Assembly: GCA_023229665.1 (NCBI GenBank)
Contig: JALNYW010000001.1
Coordinates: 124,001-188,000 of the forward strand
Source of the DNA: Patescibacteria group bacterium
Lineage (GTDB): Bacteria > Patescibacteriota > Patescibacteriia > 2-12-FULL-60-25
Reading direction: 5' to 3'
Length of the DNA stretch: 64,000 nucleotides
The notes beneath the pieces are model-generated. The model was given only the letters and a program-made list of their open reading frames with translations. It made no database searches and was not told the DNA's origin. A program made the translations under genes and the position numbers. Position 1 is the stretch's first letter, and every line of letters starts with the position of its first letter. Positions 40,825-48,591 of this stretch are shown here, piece by piece.

Positions 40825-40834
40825 CTAGTTGACA
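40819..40834. promoter_or_regulatory. Perfect 16-bp palindrome in a divergent promoter region, operator-like
   Basis: TGTCAACTAGTTGACA is self-complementary and overlaps the DHH -35 box. A second TGTCA-9-TGACA arrangement occurs at 40880-40898, nearer valS. Both could be sites for a dimeric repressor. No regulator gene is adjacent. The 182-base gap 40770-40951 otherwise contains nothing recognisable and no T-box. Confidence 0.5.
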
Positions 40835-40878
40835 CTTTTCTAACAAATGTAATTTTTTGGCTTATCTTAGAGGCTCTA

Positions 40879-40907
40879 TTGTCATCCTTGCGTTGACAGT
40901 TTGTAAA
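40879..40907 (+). promoter_or_regulatory. Possible valS promoter
   Basis: TTGTCA (40879-40884), a 17-base spacer and TGTAAA (40902-40907) lie about 45 bases before the valS ATG. The -10 match is weak. Confidence 0.35.
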
Positions 40908-40951
40908 GCCTACCCAGAAGCGGCCTGATCCGATAAGCTGACCCCAATTCT

Positions 40952-43642
40952 ATGGCCGAAATTCAGGACCTGCCAAAGGCGTACGAGGCCTCGGCAATCG
41001 AGGATAAAATGTACGCCGAATGGGAAGCTTCGGGCGTCTTTAATCCGGACAAATTGCCGGATCGCAATCAAAAAGGCGAGCCGTACTGCATCATGATGCC
41101 TCCGCCGAACCGCACCGGCACCTTGCACATGGGGCATGCGATGGGCATGGCGGTCCAGGATTTGTTGATCCGTTTCGAGCGCATGCGCGGCAAGAAAGCG
41201 CTCTGGGTTCCCGGCACCGACCACGCGGCCATCGCAACGCAAGTAAAAGTCGAACAATTGTTGATCAAAGAGGGGATGAAGGACCCGCGTAAAGAACTCG
41301 GACGCGAAAAGTTTTTGGAACGCGTCGTGCAATTCGCGGATGAGTCGCGCAATACCATCGTCAACCAAACACGGAAGATGGGTTCGTCTTGCGATTGGTC
41401 GCGCGAGCGTTACACCTTCGACAAGGAACGTAATGCCGCCGTCTATCAATTGTTCAAGATGATGTATGAGGATGGGTTGATCGAGCGCGGCTATCGCATC
41501 GTCAACTGGGACCCGCAATTCCAGACGACGTTGTCGGATGATGAAGTGCAGACAAAAGACGTCACGACCAAGCTGCTGACCTTCACCTACGACAAGGATT
41601 TTCCGATCGCTATCTCCACCACGCGTCCTGAATCCAAGTTTGGCGATACGGCGGTCGCCGTTCATCCGAATGATGAGCGCTATAAGAAGTTTATCGGCCA
41701 AACCTTTGAGCCGGTCTTTTGCGGCAAAAAGCTTTCCATCCAGATTGTCGGTGATGAAGCCGTTGATCCGGCTTTCGGCACCGGCGCGCTCGGCGTGACG
41801 CCCGCGCATTCCATGATCGACGCGGATATTGCGCAGCGTCACAATTTGAAAACGGTTCCCGTGATCGGCAAAGACGCGAAGATGTTGCCGGAATGCGGTC
41901 CGGAATTTGCAGGACTCTCGATCGAAGAAACGCGGGCCAAGGTTGAAAAGACGTTGAGCGAGGCCGGTTTGCTGAAGTCGGTGGAAGAAGTGCAGCAAGC
42001 TTTGCCGATTGCCGAGCGCGGTGGTGCTCCGGTTGAACAATTGCCGATGGAGCAATGGTTTGTGCGCGTGAATAAGCCGTTCACGCTTCGCCAAGACACG
42101 CTGCGCAAGCCGAGCGATTCTTTCTTCGGCAAGCTTTTCGGCACGGGTACAGGTTGGAAGAAAGGGGAGCAAGTTACGCTAAAACAATTGATGATGACGG
42201 CGGTTGAATCAGGACAGACGCGCATCATTCCGGAACAATTCGAGAAAATCTATTTCCACTGGATCAATAACCTGCGCGATTGGTGCATTTCGCGCCAGAT
42301 TTGGTTTGGGCATCGTATTCCGGTTTGGTATCGCGGTTCGGAGATGAAGGTGTCGGATGTTTCGCCGGGCGAAGGCTGGGAACAGGACCCGGATACGCTT
42401 GATACCTGGTTCTCTTCCGGTTCGTGGACATTCTCCGCGCTCGGTTGGCCTGATCAAAAAGAATGGGAAGCACACCGCGCCTATCATCCGACTGCCGTGC
42501 TTGAAACCGGCAAAGATATTTTATTTTTCTGGATTGCCCGCATGGTCTTGATGTCCACTTATGCGCTCGGCGAAGTCCCATTTAAGGATGCGTATCTTCA
42601 CGGTCTTGTGCGTGATGAGCAGGGCCGCAAAATGTCGAAATCGCTGGGCAATATTCTCGACCCACTCGAGCTCATTCCGAAATACGGTACGGATGCCGTG
42701 CGCTTGTCGCTCTTGATCGGTAATACGCCGGGACAAGATACGAAACTCTCCGAACAAAAAATCGAAGGCTATCGCAACTTCACCAACAAGCTTTGGAATA
42801 TTTCGCGGTTTATCTTGATGCAGATGGGGGATGAAGCGCAGCAAGCAAAGGGCGCAGAGACCTTGGCTGATCGCTGGATTCTCGCGCGTTTGTCCGAAGT
42901 GTCTTCATCTGTCACGAAGAAGTTAGAAACATATCAATTCTCAGCCGCCGGTGAAGAGCTGCGTGATTTTACATGGAATGATTTGGCCGACTGGTATCTC
43001 GAAATCGCCAAGGTAGAAAAAGGCAAAGCTGAAATCTTGAAGACATTGCTGCAGTCCGTCTTGAAGATGTGGCATCCCTTCATGCCTTTTGTGACGGAAT
43101 ATGTTTGGGGTCTCGCGAAGTTTGATGGAAAGCTGATCGTGGCTGAGTGGCCCGACCCCCTCGTTCTCCCCCTTGCAAAGGGGGAGACGAAAGAGGGGGT
43201 CTCAGAATTCGAGTCTTTGCGCCAGCTCGTTACCGACATGCGCCGTTTGCGCGCGGAGAACGGCGTCGAACCGGCTAAGCAAGTTGAGTTCGTTGTCGTG
43301 GGCGCTCACATGAGCGCGCTTATCGAGCAAAACAATGCCTGGATCATGCGTTTGGTGAACGGTTCATGCATTTCTGTCAGCTCGATTCCGGATGGCTATG
43401 CGGTGACTCCGTCCGGCAAAGCGACGATTGGTTTGAATCTGGCTGGCGCCGTTGATCTTGAAAAAGAAAAAGCCAAGCTCACCAAGGAATTGGAGCAGCT
43501 TCAGAAATACGTTGCTTCAACGGAAGCGAAGCTCGCGAATGCCGAATTTACGTCCAAAGCGCCTGAGAAGGTGATCGCGGATATGAAGGCAAAACTCGCC
43601 GAAGCCCAGGAAAAAGTGAAGACGATTGAAGCGCGTCTGTAA
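40952..43642 (+). CDS. valS: Valyl-tRNA synthetase
   Basis: The 896-residue class I synthetase charges tRNA-Val. The HIGH motif is in PPPNRTGTLHMGHAMG (about 50-65). The editing domain contains STTRPESKFGDTAV. The KMSKS loop is GRKMSKSLGN near 555. The C-terminal end is a coiled-coil tRNA-binding arm (DLEKEKAKLTKELEQLQKYV). Within the anticodon-binding domain, after VAEWPDPL, a C-run/G-run palindrome is inserted in frame and encodes about 16 residues (735-750, including LPLAKGETKEGV). A tRNA-Val(UAC) gene is found 5 kb downstream. Confidence 0.97.
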   Translation: MAEIQDLPKAYEASAIEDKMYAEWEASGVFNPDKLPDRNQKGEPYCIMMPPPNRTGTLHMGHAMGMAVQDLLIRFERMRGKKALWVPGTDHAAIATQVKVEQLLIKEGMKDPRKELGREKFLERVVQFADESRNTIVNQTRKMGSSCDWSRERYTFDKERNAAVYQLFKMMYEDGLIERGYRIVNWDPQFQTTLSDDEVQTKDVTTKLLTFTYDKDFPIAISTTRPESKFGDTAVAVHPNDERYKKFIGQTFEPVFCGKKLSIQIVGDEAVDPAFGTGALGVTPAHSMIDADIAQRHNLKTVPVIGKDAKMLPECGPEFAGLSIEETRAKVEKTLSEAGLLKSVEEVQQALPIAERGGAPVEQLPMEQWFVRVNKPFTLRQDTLRKPSDSFFGKLFGTGTGWKKGEQVTLKQLMMTAVESGQTRIIPEQFEKIYFHWINNLRDWCISRQIWFGHRIPVWYRGSEMKVSDVSPGEGWEQDPDTLDTWFSSGSWTFSALGWPDQKEWEAHRAYHPTAVLETGKDILFFWIARMVLMSTYALGEVPFKDAYLHGLVRDEQGRKMSKSLGNILDPLELIPKYGTDAVRLSLLIGNTPGQDTKLSEQKIEGYRNFTNKLWNISRFILMQMGDEAQQAKGAETLADRWILARLSEVSSSVTKKLETYQFSAAGEELRDFTWNDLADWYLEIAKVEKGKAEILKTLLQSVLKMWHPFMPFVTEYVWGLAKFDGKLIVAEWPDPLVLPLAKGETKEGVSEFESLRQLVTDMRRLRAENGVEPAKQVEFVVVGAHMSALIEQNNAWIMRLVNGSCISVSSIPDGYAVTPSGKATIGLNLAGAVDLEKEKAKLTKELEQLQKYVASTEAKLANAEFTSKAPEKVIADMKAKLAEAQEKVKTIEARL
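43154..43201. repeat. Nested palindromic repeat inside valS
   Basis: The outer arms GACCCCCTC/GAGGGGGTC and inner arms TCTCCCCCTT/AAGGGGGAGA form a nested hairpin of 48 bases (16 codons, so in frame). It resembles the C-rich element near 27276-27303. It encodes residues 735-750 of ValS. Confidence 0.82.
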
Positions 43643-43693
43643 TCCCTTGACCCATAGGGCGGATTTTGTTAAGCCTCGGAATGGAGGCGTTCC

Positions 43694-44047
43694 ATGGTTC
43701 CTGATTCCAAAGTTACGTTGTTTCATGTTGCGAACGATGCATCGGGTAAAGATTTCAAGCCCGTCGTCAACGAGATGGAGTTCAAGTCGTTTCGTGATGT
43801 TTATGTCTGTAACGGTATCGTCCGCTACACTCTGGTCGGCGAGATTCTGGAGAGCTACCACACCGGCATGTCGATCGAGGGACCGGATCATCCCCTGGAC
43901 GTCTTCAAAGATGGGGAATTTTGGACGCGCGACCGTAAGCTCGCTGAGCTAGTGGTCAGCGTGTGGAAGCACGGTTCCAAGTTGGGGCAACGGGCCGCCA
44001 AGGTGCTGTTGGCACAGCGTCTGGGACTATCTGTCGACGAGGGCTAA
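43694..44047 (+). CDS. Hypothetical protein with a Shine-Dalgarno start
   Basis: The 117-residue protein has no recognised domain. It is mixed alpha/beta and ends in a helix (LAELVVSVWKHGSKLGQRAAKVLL). Unusually for this window a clear GGAGG sits six bases before its ATG. The stop codon lies within a terminator hairpin. It lies 51 bases after valS and in front of tyrS. Function unknown. Confidence 0.72.
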   Translation: MVPDSKVTLFHVANDASGKDFKPVVNEMEFKSFRDVYVCNGIVRYTLVGEILESYHTGMSIEGPDHPLDVFKDGEFWTRDRKLAELVVSVWKHGSKLGQRAAKVLLAQRLGLSVDEG

Positions 44048-44062
44048 CCCCTCGTCTTTTTT
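44036..44062 (+). terminator. Intrinsic terminator overlapping the stop codon
   Basis: GACGAGGG (44036-44043) pairs with CCCTCGTC (44049-44056) and a TCTTTTTT run follows. The TAA at 44045-44047 is in the loop. Confidence 0.85.
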
Positions 44063-44064
44063 AT

Positions 44065-44093
44065 TTTACAGGCAGCCATTTCTTCGCTAATAT
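44065..44093 (+). promoter_or_regulatory. Near-leaderless promoter for tyrS-argS
   Basis: TTTACA (44065-44070), a 17-base spacer and TAATAT (44088-44093) precede the ATG at 44103 by nine bases. Strong matches and ideal spacing. Confidence 0.72.
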
Positions 44094-44102
44094 GCTGCCC
44101 GT

Positions 44103-45302
44103 ATGCCCAAGGTTTCAACCGACAAGAATCAGATCGACTGGGTGCTGAACCACGCGGTTGAAAACGTGTATCCGTCCAAGGCGGAGGTAAAGAAAATGCT
44201 CGAGGCCGGCAAACAGCTGACGGTCTATTTCGGTATTGATCCGACGGGTCCGAGTTTGCATCTTGGCCACTTCATTAACTTGCGCCGCGTGAAGCTGTTC
44301 CAGGATTTGGGCCACAAGGTGATTCTGTTGATTGGTGACTTTACCGCCATGATCGGCGATCCGACGGATAAAGGCGCGACGCGCAAGCAACTCACGCGTG
44401 AAGAAGTGTTGGCGAACTGCAAATTATATAAGGAGCAGATGGCGCGCGTGATTGATTTCACCGGACCGAATGCGGCTGAGCTCAAATTTAACAGCGCCTG
44501 GCTCGGCAAGATGACGTTCGCCGATGTGATTCAGCTCGCTTCGCATTTCACGGTCCAGCAAATGCTGGAACGCGACATGTTTGAAAAGCGCATCGAAGAA
44601 GGGAAGCCGGTGCATGTCCATGAATTCATGTACCCGCTCATGCAGGGATACGATTCCGTCGCGATGGACGTGGATGGCGAAATCGGCGGCAATGACCAGA
44701 CGTTTAACATGCTCGCCGGCCGTACGTTGATGAAAGACGTGAAGGGTAAGGAGAAATTCGTCATTACCAATACGTTACTGACCGACCCGACCGGAAAAAA
44801 GATGGGAAAGAGCGAAGGAAACATGCTCGCGCTCACGGATTCGCCGGAAGACATGTATGGAAAAGTCATGAGCTGGACCGACGGCATGATTGTTCCGGGT
44901 TTCAGACTCTGCACGGATTTGTCGGATGACGAAGTAAAAAACATTGAAACGGCCATGAACAAGGGGGAGAACCCCATGACGTTCAAGCGCGATCTCGCGA
45001 AGCGTATCGTGGCTTGGCTCGCCGGGGACGAGGCTGCGGCTTCCGCGGCCGAGCATTTCACGACCGTACACCAAGAGCATGCGCGTCCCGATGAAATTCC
45101 GGAATTAAAAGCGAAGGGGAACATGTCATTGGTTGATGCATTGGTTGAATCCGAGCTTTGCTCTTCAAAGTCCGATGCGCGCCGCCAAATCGAGCAAGGC
45201 GGCGTCAAAGTGGATGATGAAGTCGTGAAAGACGCGGCAGCCACGGTTTCCAAGGGTTCGGTCATTCAAAAAGGCAAGCGACATTTCGTAAAACTCGTAT
45301 GA
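44103..45302 (+). CDS. tyrS: Tyrosyl-tRNA synthetase
   Basis: The 399-residue class I synthetase has VYFGIDPTGPSLHLGHFINL with the HIGH-like HLGH at about 53-56, and KKMGKSEGN as the KMSKS loop near 235. The C-terminal S4 domain is SLVDALVESELCSSKSDARR through SKGSVIQKGKRHFVKL. The FGIDPTGPSLHLGH start is typical of the TyrZ-type subgroup. It overlaps argS by ATGA, so both enzymes come from one near-leaderless transcript. Confidence 0.96.
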   Translation: MPKVSTDKNQIDWVLNHAVENVYPSKAEVKKMLEAGKQLTVYFGIDPTGPSLHLGHFINLRRVKLFQDLGHKVILLIGDFTAMIGDPTDKGATRKQLTREEVLANCKLYKEQMARVIDFTGPNAAELKFNSAWLGKMTFADVIQLASHFTVQQMLERDMFEKRIEEGKPVHVHEFMYPLMQGYDSVAMDVDGEIGGNDQTFNMLAGRTLMKDVKGKEKFVITNTLLTDPTGKKMGKSEGNMLALTDSPEDMYGKVMSWTDGMIVPGFRLCTDLSDDEVKNIETAMNKGENPMTFKRDLAKRIVAWLAGDEAAASAAEHFTTVHQEHARPDEIPELKAKGNMSLVDALVESELCSSKSDARRQIEQGGVKVDDEVVKDAAATVSKGSVIQKGKRHFVKLV

Positions 45303-47071
45303 CCACATCCTGGCAGTATTGGACAAAGGACCTCGCCAAGCGATTGTCCGAGGTCTTAAACGCAGATATTTCCCCGACGGATGTCGTGGTTCCGCCTGAC
45401 CGTAAGTTGGGCGATTTCGCGTTTGGTTGTTTCAAGCTTGCAAAAGCCCTGGGGAAGTCCCCGGCCGATATTGCGAAAGAAGTCGCCGAGTCCATCAATC
45501 TCGACCAGAGCGATTTCGCTTCCGCGAATGCCGCGGGACCGTATGTGAACTTCTTGTTGCGCGAAGGGGATGCCGTGCATCGCGTCGTGCGCGAGATTGA
45601 GCTTAATGGCAATGACTACGGCTCCACGGATGCGGGAAAGAAACAGCAGCTCTTGCTCGAATACGCCTCACTCAATTCCCATAAAGAAATTCACGTAGGT
45701 CATTTTAGGAACTTGGTTTTGGGTGCCTCACTCGATCGTATTCTCGGGCATGCGGGTTGGAAGGTCGTGCCCATGAGTTATTACGGCGATGTCGGTACGC
45801 ACGTCGCGAAATGTTTATGGACGCTGGTAAGGACGCTTGGACTTGATCCCGCGACCTTTGGTCCGAAAGAATTGGACCGACTTTTGTCTGAAGCGAAGCC
45901 CGAACAGCGAACCGGAAGATATCTTGGAGAAATTTACGCGAAGTCATCTGCGGAAATGGAGTCGGCTGCTGATGGAAAAGCAGAAGTTTCCAAAGTATTG
46001 CAAAAGCTCGAATCGGTTGATCCGGTATGGAATAAACTCTGGCAAGAGACGCGCCGCTGGTCTTTTGATGAAATGAAGGTGTTGTTTGATGAGCTCGGCG
46101 TAAAGCTTATGCGTGAGTACCTTGAATCCGAAGTCGTTGATCGCGGGCAGGAAATGGTGGATGAGCTTTTAAAGAAAGGTGTCGCCAAAGAGTCGCAAGG
46201 CGCTATCATTGTCGATCTTGAAGAAAAGAAACTCGGCGTTTTTCTCGTCCGTAAATCTGACGGAACCTCGCTGTATGCGACGAAGGACCTGGCTTTGGCG
46301 GAGCTTAAGCTCAAGGAATATCCAAAAGCGGAGCGCAGCTTGATTTTGGTCGACAACCGCCAAATGTTGTATTTCAAACAGCTGTTTACGACTCTTGAGA
46401 TGATGGAGATACGCCCGGTGCCTGAGTTTGTCGGTTATGAGTTTGTCGCGCTTAAAAGTGGGGCCATGTCCTCCCGTGATGGAAATGTCGTGACCTATCA
46501 AAGCTTCCGCGATGAAGTGTTGAAATACGCCACGGACGAAGTGACCAAGCGTCATGCCGAGCACGAGTGGAATGACGGAAAAATCGAACACACCGCTTGG
46601 TGCATTGCCATGGCCGGCATGAAATTCGGCATGTTGAAGCAGGACAATGACAAGATGTTTACGTTCGATCTTGAACAATCCTTGTCTTTCGATGGTGACA
46701 CGGGCCCGTATTGCCAATACGCCGCGACGCGCCTCGCATCCATCCTGCGCAAGGCCGGCGTCAAGAATCCGTTTGGAACTGACGAGGCGCTGACTCGCGC
46801 GTATGATCATGCGTCCGAAAAGGCCCTCGCTTTGACCCTCGCTCAATTTCCTTTGCGCGTCCGTCAGGCGGCCGAGGAATTGCGCCCGAATATCATCGCC
46901 CAGTGGTGCGTGGACGCGAGCCAGCGCGTGAATGAGTTTTACCGCGACGTCCCGGTGTTGGACGCTGAAGGGGATTTAAAGGAAGGACGCCTCCGATTGG
47001 TGGCCGCGGCCCGTTCCGCCTTGGTTTTGGGGCTGGGCTTGCTCTCCATCCCCGTGCCTGATGAGATGTAG
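45299..47071 (+). CDS. argS: Arginyl-tRNA synthetase
   Basis: The 590-residue class I synthetase has an N-terminal Arg-tRNA additional domain, the HIGH motif in SLNSHKEIHVGHFRN (about 124-138) and FALKSGAMSSRDGNVV-like sequence (VALKSGAMSSRDGN) as the KMSKS equivalent. The C-terminal DALR anticodon-binding domain begins FDGDTGPYCQYAATRLASIL. The SLNSHKEIHVGH form, without the usual NPTGP, is a variant but keeps the HxGH core. It is coupled to tyrS, and the bactofilin gene follows after six bases. Confidence 0.95.
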   Translation: MTTSWQYWTKDLAKRLSEVLNADISPTDVVVPPDRKLGDFAFGCFKLAKALGKSPADIAKEVAESINLDQSDFASANAAGPYVNFLLREGDAVHRVVREIELNGNDYGSTDAGKKQQLLLEYASLNSHKEIHVGHFRNLVLGASLDRILGHAGWKVVPMSYYGDVGTHVAKCLWTLVRTLGLDPATFGPKELDRLLSEAKPEQRTGRYLGEIYAKSSAEMESAADGKAEVSKVLQKLESVDPVWNKLWQETRRWSFDEMKVLFDELGVKLMREYLESEVVDRGQEMVDELLKKGVAKESQGAIIVDLEEKKLGVFLVRKSDGTSLYATKDLALAELKLKEYPKAERSLILVDNRQMLYFKQLFTTLEMMEIRPVPEFVGYEFVALKSGAMSSRDGNVVTYQSFRDEVLKYATDEVTKRHAEHEWNDGKIEHTAWCIAMAGMKFGMLKQDNDKMFTFDLEQSLSFDGDTGPYCQYAATRLASILRKAGVKNPFGTDEALTRAYDHASEKALALTLAQFPLRVRQAAEELRPNIIAQWCVDASQRVNEFYRDVPVLDAEGDLKEGRLRLVAAARSALVLGLGLLSIPVPDEM

Positions 47072-47077
47072 CGCGAT

Positions 47078-47488
47078 ATGGCTTTCAACTTCTCTGGACG
47101 TCCGCAAACGGACGAAAATGACGTGCCCCTGCCCTCCTACGTACCCCCGACGGTTCCGGCGGTTGTTCCGGTCACGGTGATCGCGAAAGGCGTCCGTATT
47201 GAGGGCGATTTTGGCGGCGATGGCGATATGCGGATTGATGGGGAAGTCTCTGGCAAAATCACGGTCGGCGGGACATTGACCGTCGGTCCGGACGCATCCA
47301 TCAAGGCCGAGGTCAAAGCCGGCTCCTTGGTCGTATACGGTTCCGTCGAAGGGAATTCTTCGGTGGATGAACGGATTGATTTGAAGAACACCGCCAAGAT
47401 CAAGGGCGACATAAAAGCGAAGACCTTGGTGATTGAATCCGGCGCGGCCGTTCATGGCGCGGTGTCGGTTGGTCCATCAGCCGCTTGA
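47078..47488 (+). CDS. Bactofilin (polymer-forming cytoskeletal protein)
   Basis: The 136-residue protein has the short bactofilin beta-helix: VIAKGVRIEGDFGGDGDMRI, then DGEVSGKITVGGTLTVGPD, IKAEVKAGSLVVYGSVEGN and IKGDIKAKTLVIESGA. Flanking tails are short and Pro-rich at the N-terminus. Bactofilins self-assemble into filaments at the membrane and shape the cell wall. It continues the argS transcript and is followed five bases later by a lipid-kinase-like gene. Confidence 0.95.
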   Translation: MAFNFSGRPQTDENDVPLPSYVPPTVPAVVPVTVIAKGVRIEGDFGGDGDMRIDGEVSGKITVGGTLTVGPDASIKAEVKAGSLVVYGSVEGNSSVDERIDLKNTAKIKGDIKAKTLVIESGAAVHGAVSVGPSAA

Positions 47489-47492
47489 TCGT

Positions 47493-48236
47493 GTGAGCGC
47501 CACTTTCGCCTACGTCTACGACGAGCGATTGGCGGAACGAAAGTTCCAGCGTGATATTGCCCGCCTTGAAGCAGACTTGGCGGGTTTTGGTATCGGTGGA
47601 CGCATCGCACGGTTATCCCTTTTTCGTAAGGCGAAAGATACTATTGAAGACTTCCAGCGTGACGGCATCCGTCATTTAGTCGTCGTGGGGGATGATGAGA
47701 CGCTGTTACGGATGATGTGGTTCCTCCCGGACTTAAATATGTCCATTGGATTCGTGCCGCTGATCGGTTCGTCCATCATCGCGCCATTCCTCGGCATCAA
47801 AAATGTGAAATCGGCCGTGCATGCGCTTACGGGCAGACTCACCGCCTCGTTCGATGTTGGTAAAGTCGGCGACCGGCACTTCTTTACCAAGGTCGTGATC
47901 CCCGATACGCGCGCCGAATTGGAAATCGACGGGAAGTTCAAATTGCGTCCGACTGAGGGCGGAACCATCACCATCACCAACCTGGGCGAGGGGAGCGCTT
48001 CCGACGGCGTGCTAAACGTATCCGTGTCTGTTGGTGCGGCGGTGAAGCGCTTTCCCTGGTCCAAACCCGAGCAAAATATCCAAACATATCTCCCGCTGAC
48101 TAATGGCCAGGTGCATTCGGAAGAGCCGGTCACCCTGGAAGTGGACGGTCAGGCGCTCCAAGGGACCTCCTTTAAAATCAGCGTCATTCCCAATAAAGTG
48201 CGATTCCTGGTCGGGAAGGGCCGCAAGGTGGGATAG
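47493..48236 (+). CDS. Diacylglycerol kinase-like protein with degenerate active site
   Basis: The 247-residue protein has the DAGK/YegS layout. The nucleotide loop, normally GGDGT, reads VVVGDDETLLRMM, and the next conserved patch, normally P-x-GTGND, reads VPLIGSSIIAPFLGI. Later strands (ASFDVGKVGDRHFFTKV) and the beta-sandwich fit the family. ATP-site residues are therefore changed and the activity is doubtful. I chose the GTG at 47493, five bases after the bactofilin stop. The frame extends upstream into bactofilin without conserved sequence. Alternative: an inactive lipid-binding relative. Confidence 0.72.
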   Translation: MSATFAYVYDERLAERKFQRDIARLEADLAGFGIGGRIARLSLFRKAKDTIEDFQRDGIRHLVVVGDDETLLRMMWFLPDLNMSIGFVPLIGSSIIAPFLGIKNVKSAVHALTGRLTASFDVGKVGDRHFFTKVVIPDTRAELEIDGKFKLRPTEGGTITITNLGEGSASDGVLNVSVSVGAAVKRFPWSKPEQNIQTYLPLTNGQVHSEEPVTLEVDGQALQGTSFKISVIPNKVRFLVGKGRKVG

Positions 48237-48240
48237 GCTT

Positions 48241-48264
48241 GCCCTGCACCGGACGGTGCATGGC
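48241..48264. repeat. Dispersed palindromic repeat, copy 2, intergenic
   Basis: Reverse complement of the 15883-15906 element, 23 of 24 identical, centred on TGCACCGGACGGTGCA. It lies between the DAGK-like gene and tRNA-Leu. Confidence 0.75.
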
Positions 48265-48325
48265 TTGCCAGAGGCCTCTTAATTTGGTATTGTTCGGCTC
48301 GCTTATAGGCTTCAGATTAGATGGG

Positions 48326-48412
48326 GCGGCGGTGGCGAAATTGGTAGACGCACCACTTTGAGGGGGTGGCGACCGCAAGGTCATGAGAGTTCAAGTCTCT
48401 CTCGCCGCACCA
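48326..48412 (+). tRNA. tRNA-Leu(GAG)
   Basis: An 87-base class II tRNA. The acceptor stem GCGGCGG pairs with TCGCCGC (one G-T pair). The anticodon stem CCACT/GGTGG encloses the loop TTGAGGG, so the anticodon is GAG (reads CUC/CUU). The long variable arm is GGCGACCGCAAGGTC-like, the T arm GAGAGTTCAAGTCTCTC. The 3' CCA (48410-48412) is encoded. Confidence 0.93.
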
Positions 48413-48431
48413 TGTGATCTGAAGACGGCTA

Positions 48432-48508
48432 GGACGCCTAGCTCAGTTGGTTAGAGCATCTCGTTTACACCGAGAGGGTCGGGGGTTCGAATCCCTCGGC
48501 GTCCACCA
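48432..48508 (+). tRNA. tRNA-Val(UAC)
   Basis: A 77-base tRNA. The acceptor stem GGACGCC pairs perfectly with GGCGTCC. The anticodon stem TCTCG/CGAGA encloses TTTACAC, giving anticodon TAC. The T arm is GGGGGTTCGAATCCCTC. CCA is encoded at 48506-48508. It lies 19 bases after tRNA-Leu, so the two are probably one transcript. Confidence 0.95.
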
Positions 48509-48541
48509 CGAAAAAACCTGCAGAAATGCGGGTTTTTTCGT
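48508..48541 (+). terminator. Intrinsic terminator after the tRNA pair
   Basis: ACGAAAAAACC and its complement GGTTTTTTCGT flank an inner TGCA/TGCG stem. A T-run is within the 3' arm. Confidence 0.85.
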
Positions 48542-48550
48542 CTATCCCTC

Positions 48551-48579
48551 TCGACAAAAAGCCTATTTTGTGCGATACT
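48551..48579 (+). promoter_or_regulatory. Promoter for the 48592 membrane protein
   Basis: TCGACA (48551-48556), a 17-base spacer and GATACT (48574-48579) precede the ATG at 48592 by 12 bases, for a leader of about 5 bases. Confidence 0.6.
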
Positions 48580-48591
48580 CAGCGCCTGCAT

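Noticed and set aside
40770..40951. Possible T-box riboswitch upstream of valS
   Set aside because: The gap is too short and lacks the conserved T-box sequence and a terminator/antiterminator pair; only a palindrome and promoter-like boxes are present.
40910..42172. Long minus-strand open frame opposite to valS
   Set aside because: The plus strand encodes ValS with all class I motifs; the minus frame is a by-product of codon bias.
47433..47492. Extension of the DAGK-like protein into bactofilin
   Set aside because: The 20 upstream codons overlap the bactofilin gene and carry no family sequence; a GTG five bases after the bactofilin stop is a better start.
48266..48325. Further tRNA or small RNA before tRNA-Leu
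   Set aside because: No cloverleaf or conserved RNA features were found; only weak promoter-like AT stretches are present.
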